A stretch of 64,000 nucleotides of DNA from assembly GCA_040235405.1 (NCBI GenBank), contig JBECKT010000029.1:14028-78027 (forward strand). Reading direction: 5' to 3'. Position numbers and translations under genes: made by a program. The DNA is from PGZG01 sp040235405 (lineage in GTDB: Bacteria > Pseudomonadota > Gammaproteobacteria > Pseudomonadales > Alcanivoracaceae). Below, piece by piece: positions 61,497 to 64,000 of the stretch (position 1 is its first letter; each line of letters begins with the position of its first letter). Below the pieces are notes generated by a model. The model was not told where the DNA came from and searched no databases. It saw only the letters and a list, made by a program, of their open reading frames with translations.

Positions 61497-62563
61497 TGCA
61501 CGTACTGGTGATTGGTGCCGGCCAGCTCAGCCTGATGCTGGCCGAGGCAGGCTCCCGGCTTGGTATTCAGGTTGACCGGCTGGACCCCTTTACCGGCGAC
61601 CTGCGCCACGGCACCAGTCTGGACGTGGTCAATTATGACCTCGACACCCTGCTGGCCCGTGCAGACATGCTCACCGCCGAAATCGAACACCTGCCGGACA
61701 ATGCGCTGGTGCAGAAACTGATGGCGGCGCCACGCTTCCCCGCCGTGCGTGCCTTGCGCCTGATCGCCGACCGGCTGCCGCAAAAGCAGTTGCTGGATGA
61801 ACTGGAAGTGCCGAACGCGCCTTGGCTGAGCTGCGACAGCGCTACCGCACTGGATCAGGCCATCGAGCGTTTTCATGGCGAGATGGTGGTCAAGCGCCGG
61901 CGCGGTGGCTATGACGGTCGCGGCACCCTGCTGTGCGATAGCGACACACCGCGCCCGGGCGATGAATGGGTCGGCGACACCATTGTCGAGCAGCGCATTC
62001 CGTTTCAACGCGAGCTGTCCATCGTTGGCGCCCGCAATGCAAACGGCGAGTGCGTGTTCTATCCGCTCACCGAAAACCTGCACCGCAACGGTATCCTGCG
62101 TCTGAGCCTGGCACCAGTGAAAGTCTGCGAGGCGATGCAACGCAGCGCGGAAAACTCGCTGCAGAAAATCATGACCTCACTCGACTATGTCGGTGTCATG
62201 GCGCTGGAGTGTTTCGATACCGGTGACCAGTTGCTCGCCAATGAAGTGGCACCGCGTGTGCACAACTCCGGCCACTGGACTCAGGCCGGCACCGACATCT
62301 GTCAGTTCGCCCTGCATCTGCGAGCGCTGACCGGTTTACCGATGCCGACACCAACCGTGTTCGGTCCGCACGCCATGGTCAATCTGATTGGCACCAGCTT
62401 TGCTGATGCCCTGAAGCACTCCGCCGGCCATCGCTTGCACTGGTACGGCAAGGAGCCGCGTCCGGGTCGCAAGGTCGGGCATATCAATATGGAACACGCT
62501 GACCCCGGCAAACTGCGGCAAGATGCCAGGGCATTGCTGGATATTCTGCTCACACAGGAATAG
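61496..62563 (+). CDS. purK: N5-carboxyaminoimidazole ribonucleotide synthase
   Basis: ATP-grasp enzyme of 355 residues joining bicarbonate to AIR with ATP in purine synthesis. It has the N-terminal GAGQLSLML, VVKRRRGGYDGRGT for nucleotide binding, EQRIPFQRELSIV and the C-terminal NEVAPRVHNSGHWTQ. Bicarbonate is its direct substrate, which makes the coupled SbtA-like permease upstream meaningful. Confidence 0.96.
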   Translation: MHVLVIGAGQLSLMLAEAGSRLGIQVDRLDPFTGDLRHGTSLDVVNYDLDTLLARADMLTAEIEHLPDNALVQKLMAAPRFPAVRALRLIADRLPQKQLLDELEVPNAPWLSCDSATALDQAIERFHGEMVVKRRRGGYDGRGTLLCDSDTPRPGDEWVGDTIVEQRIPFQRELSIVGARNANGECVFYPLTENLHRNGILRLSLAPVKVCEAMQRSAENSLQKIMTSLDYVGVMALECFDTGDQLLANEVAPRVHNSGHWTQAGTDICQFALHLRALTGLPMPTPTVFGPHAMVNLIGTSFADALKHSAGHRLHWYGKEPRPGRKVGHINMEHADPGKLRQDARALLDILLTQE

Positions 62564-62617
62564 CCGCCGAGCCACGGCACAGTGCGGCCCACAACAACCG
62601 ACAGCGAGAGTGCAGAC

Positions 62618-63868
62618 ATGTCCTTCCAGATCACGCTTGGCCAGACCATTGGCTTGCCCTGCGGCGTCACCCTGCCGAACCGGTTCGGCAAATCCGCCAT
62701 GAGCGAAACGCTCGGCACCATCGACAATCACGCCACGGAAGAGCTGGTGCGCCTTTATGGCCGCTGGGCCGATGGCGGCACTGGCCTGGTCATTACCGGC
62801 AATATCATGATTGACCAGCGTCACATTGGCGAGCCACACAATGTCGTGGTCGAGGATGAGCGTGATATGGCAAATCTGAAGCGCTGGGCCAGAATCGGCA
62901 CACGTCAGGGCAATCAGCTATGGGTACAGCTTAATCATCCCGGCAAGCAGATTCCGAAGATGCTTGCCAGCGGTGACACCCTCAGCCCTTCAGCCATCCC
63001 GTTTGGCAAGGAACTGAGCCCACACTTCAAAACACCGCGAGCGCTGACTGAAGACGAAATCCTCGACATCATTGCCCGCTTTGCCCGATCGGCAGCTATC
63101 CTCAAAAAGGCCGGTTTTACCGGCGTGCAGATTCATGGTGCCCATGGCTATCTGGTCAGCCAGTTCCTGTCCGGCCATCACAACCAGCGTACTGATCGCT
63201 GGGGTGGTTCGCTGGAAAACCGGATGCGTTTTGCGCTGGAAGTGTATCGGGCCATTCGGGCCGAGGTTGGCAAGGAGTACCCGGTCAGCATCAAGCTGAA
63301 CTCGGCAGATTTTCAGCGCGGCGGCTTTACCGAAGAAGAATCCATGACGGTAGCCGAAACCTTGGCCAATGAAGGCCTGGATCTGCTGGAAATTTCCGGC
63401 GGCACCTATGAAGCGCCGACCATGTCCGGCAAGGATGTGCGCGAATCCACGCTGCAACGCGAGGCGTATTTTCTTGAATATGCAGAGAAGATTCGCGCCC
63501 GGATATCGATTCCGCTAATGGTGACCGGCGGCTTCCGTACCTCGGAGGGCATGGCGGCGGCGGTGGCAAGTGGTGCCACGGATATTGTCGGTCTGGCCCG
63601 GCCGCTGGCGGTGGAGCCGGATTTGCCGAAACGGATTCTGGCCGGTGAGTCGGTGCATAGCGTGGTGACGCCGCGGCGCACCGGCATCAAGGCGATTGAT
63701 GATATGGCGATGATGGAAGTGATCTGGTTTGCCCGGCAGTTGCATCGTATGGGCAAGGGCAAGGAGCCGATTCGTGATGAAAGCGTGCTGATGGCAATGA
63801 TTCGTAGCATGGCGATGGTGGCGATTCGTTCATCGCGGACCAAGAGGATGCGGTTGCGGGCGAACTGA
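62618..63868 (+). CDS. NADH:flavin oxidoreductase (Old Yellow Enzyme family)
   Basis: FMN enzyme of 416 residues with a TIM-barrel fold. It shows PNRFGKSAMSETLG at the start, the FMN- and substrate-binding GFTGVQIHGAHGYLVSQFLS, the RTDRWGGSLENRMRF block and GFRTSEGMAAAV with the VGLARPL phosphate loop. It lacks the C-terminal iron-sulfur and FAD domains of 2,4-dienoyl-CoA reductases, so it is the short type. The substrate is not clear. It is a separate transcript after purK, probably. Confidence 0.92.
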   Translation: MSFQITLGQTIGLPCGVTLPNRFGKSAMSETLGTIDNHATEELVRLYGRWADGGTGLVITGNIMIDQRHIGEPHNVVVEDERDMANLKRWARIGTRQGNQLWVQLNHPGKQIPKMLASGDTLSPSAIPFGKELSPHFKTPRALTEDEILDIIARFARSAAILKKAGFTGVQIHGAHGYLVSQFLSGHHNQRTDRWGGSLENRMRFALEVYRAIRAEVGKEYPVSIKLNSADFQRGGFTEEESMTVAETLANEGLDLLEISGGTYEAPTMSGKDVRESTLQREAYFLEYAEKIRARISIPLMVTGGFRTSEGMAAAVASGATDIVGLARPLAVEPDLPKRILAGESVHSVVTPRRTGIKAIDDMAMMEVIWFARQLHRMGKGKEPIRDESVLMAMIRSMAMVAIRSSRTKRMRLRAN

Positions 63869-64000
63869 TAGCTGGCCCTTATTTGATGACGAGCATCGTT
63901 TTGTCCAAGTAAGGAGGTATGACGGTAACCTTCGTCGGCCAGTACACCTGTCTGCGCCTGCCGGGACACGCACGAGTACGTCCCTGTAGCACCTCTCCGC
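63869..64000. repeat. 3' intergenic end with repeat-like sequence
   Basis: The last 132 bases hold no supported gene. An AAGGAGGT-ATG at 63909-63919 (approx.) has no usable spacing and only a short frame. The stretch GGGACACGCACGAGTACGTC at 63963-63982, followed by CCTGTAGC, resembles with one gap the complement of the loop side of the nested repeat near 38985-39015, so this may be the start of another copy. Confidence 0.45.

Noticed and set aside
63909..64000. A gene starting after AAGGAGGT at the right edge
   Set aside because: The ATG directly follows the GGAGGT without spacing, and the frame is short and overlaps repeat-like sequence.

Overview
The window is GC-rich, densely coded chromosomal DNA from a gammaproteobacterium. 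The block xerD-dsbC-hom-thrC, a TRAP operon that includes a TatT-type lipoprotein gene, a Pseudomonas-style REP pair (inverted CTCCTACA/TGTAGGAG), an FeSOD, an NhaD antiporter and many acyl-CoA enzymes point to the Pseudomonadales, possibly a marine, lipid- or hydrocarbon-degrading lineage close to Alcanivorax. That placement is inference. I saw no phage, insertion sequence or CRISPR array; the accessory signals are extragenic palindromes.

Layout. 1-7.4 kb: a DEAD-box helicase cut by the window edge, a response regulator and a histidine kinase tail to tail, and a membrane-lipid operon (DUF2878, DUF1295, cyclopropane-synthase-like methyltransferase) divergent from an NTF2-like lipoprotein and a chalcone-isomerase-like protein. 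7.4-20.8 kb: a degenerate GGDEF protein, a trypsin-like protease with a GlyGly-CTERM tail, a flavin monooxygenase, DNA polymerase IV, a short-chain dehydrogenase, a thioesterase, lipoproteins, a TolC-family protein, tRNA-Leu(UAG), two coiled-coil membrane proteins and iron superoxide dismutase. 21-28.5 kb: a thiolase, a REP pair, an Mpo1-like protein, a serine hydrolase, a near-perfect bidirectional terminator and xerD-dsbC-hom-thrC. 28.5-36.6 kb: a diguanylate cyclase, then an acyl-CoA cluster made of an MFE-2-like dehydrogenase, an HMG-CoA-synthase-like/DUF35 fusion, an SCP2-type thiolase, another dehydrogenase and an acyl-CoA synthetase.

36.6-46.9 kb: PBP7, dihydroorotase, a nested inverted repeat, an ABC1 kinase with an upstream ribbon-helix-helix/zinc-ribbon regulator and a palindromic operator candidate, an Atm1-type ABC exporter, an HPP protein, NhaD, a CBS protein and a GNAT. 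47-54.3 kb: a TRAP transporter operon, a GlpG rhomboid, a putative aminopeptidase and a probable ornithine-lipid operon (olsB-olsA). 54.4-64 kb: CDGSH protein, cNMP-binding protein and PerM-type permease; a pair of acyl-CoA dehydrogenases of which one looks inactive; an MliC-like lipoprotein; an SbtA-like bicarbonate permease translationally coupled to purE-purK; and an Old Yellow Enzyme family oxidoreductase.

The most interesting points are the sbtA-like/purE/purK coupling (bicarbonate is the substrate of PurK); the HMG-CoA-synthase-like/DUF35 fusion that lacks the catalytic cysteine and sits next to a thiolase, resembling the archaeal thiolase/HMGCS/DUF35 complex; the active/inactive acyl-CoA dehydrogenase pair; a GGDEF protein that lost its active site but kept the c-di-GMP inhibitory site; and a nested-palindrome repeat with related copies. 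All positions and motifs were read by eye; family names rest on recognition of motifs, not on searches.
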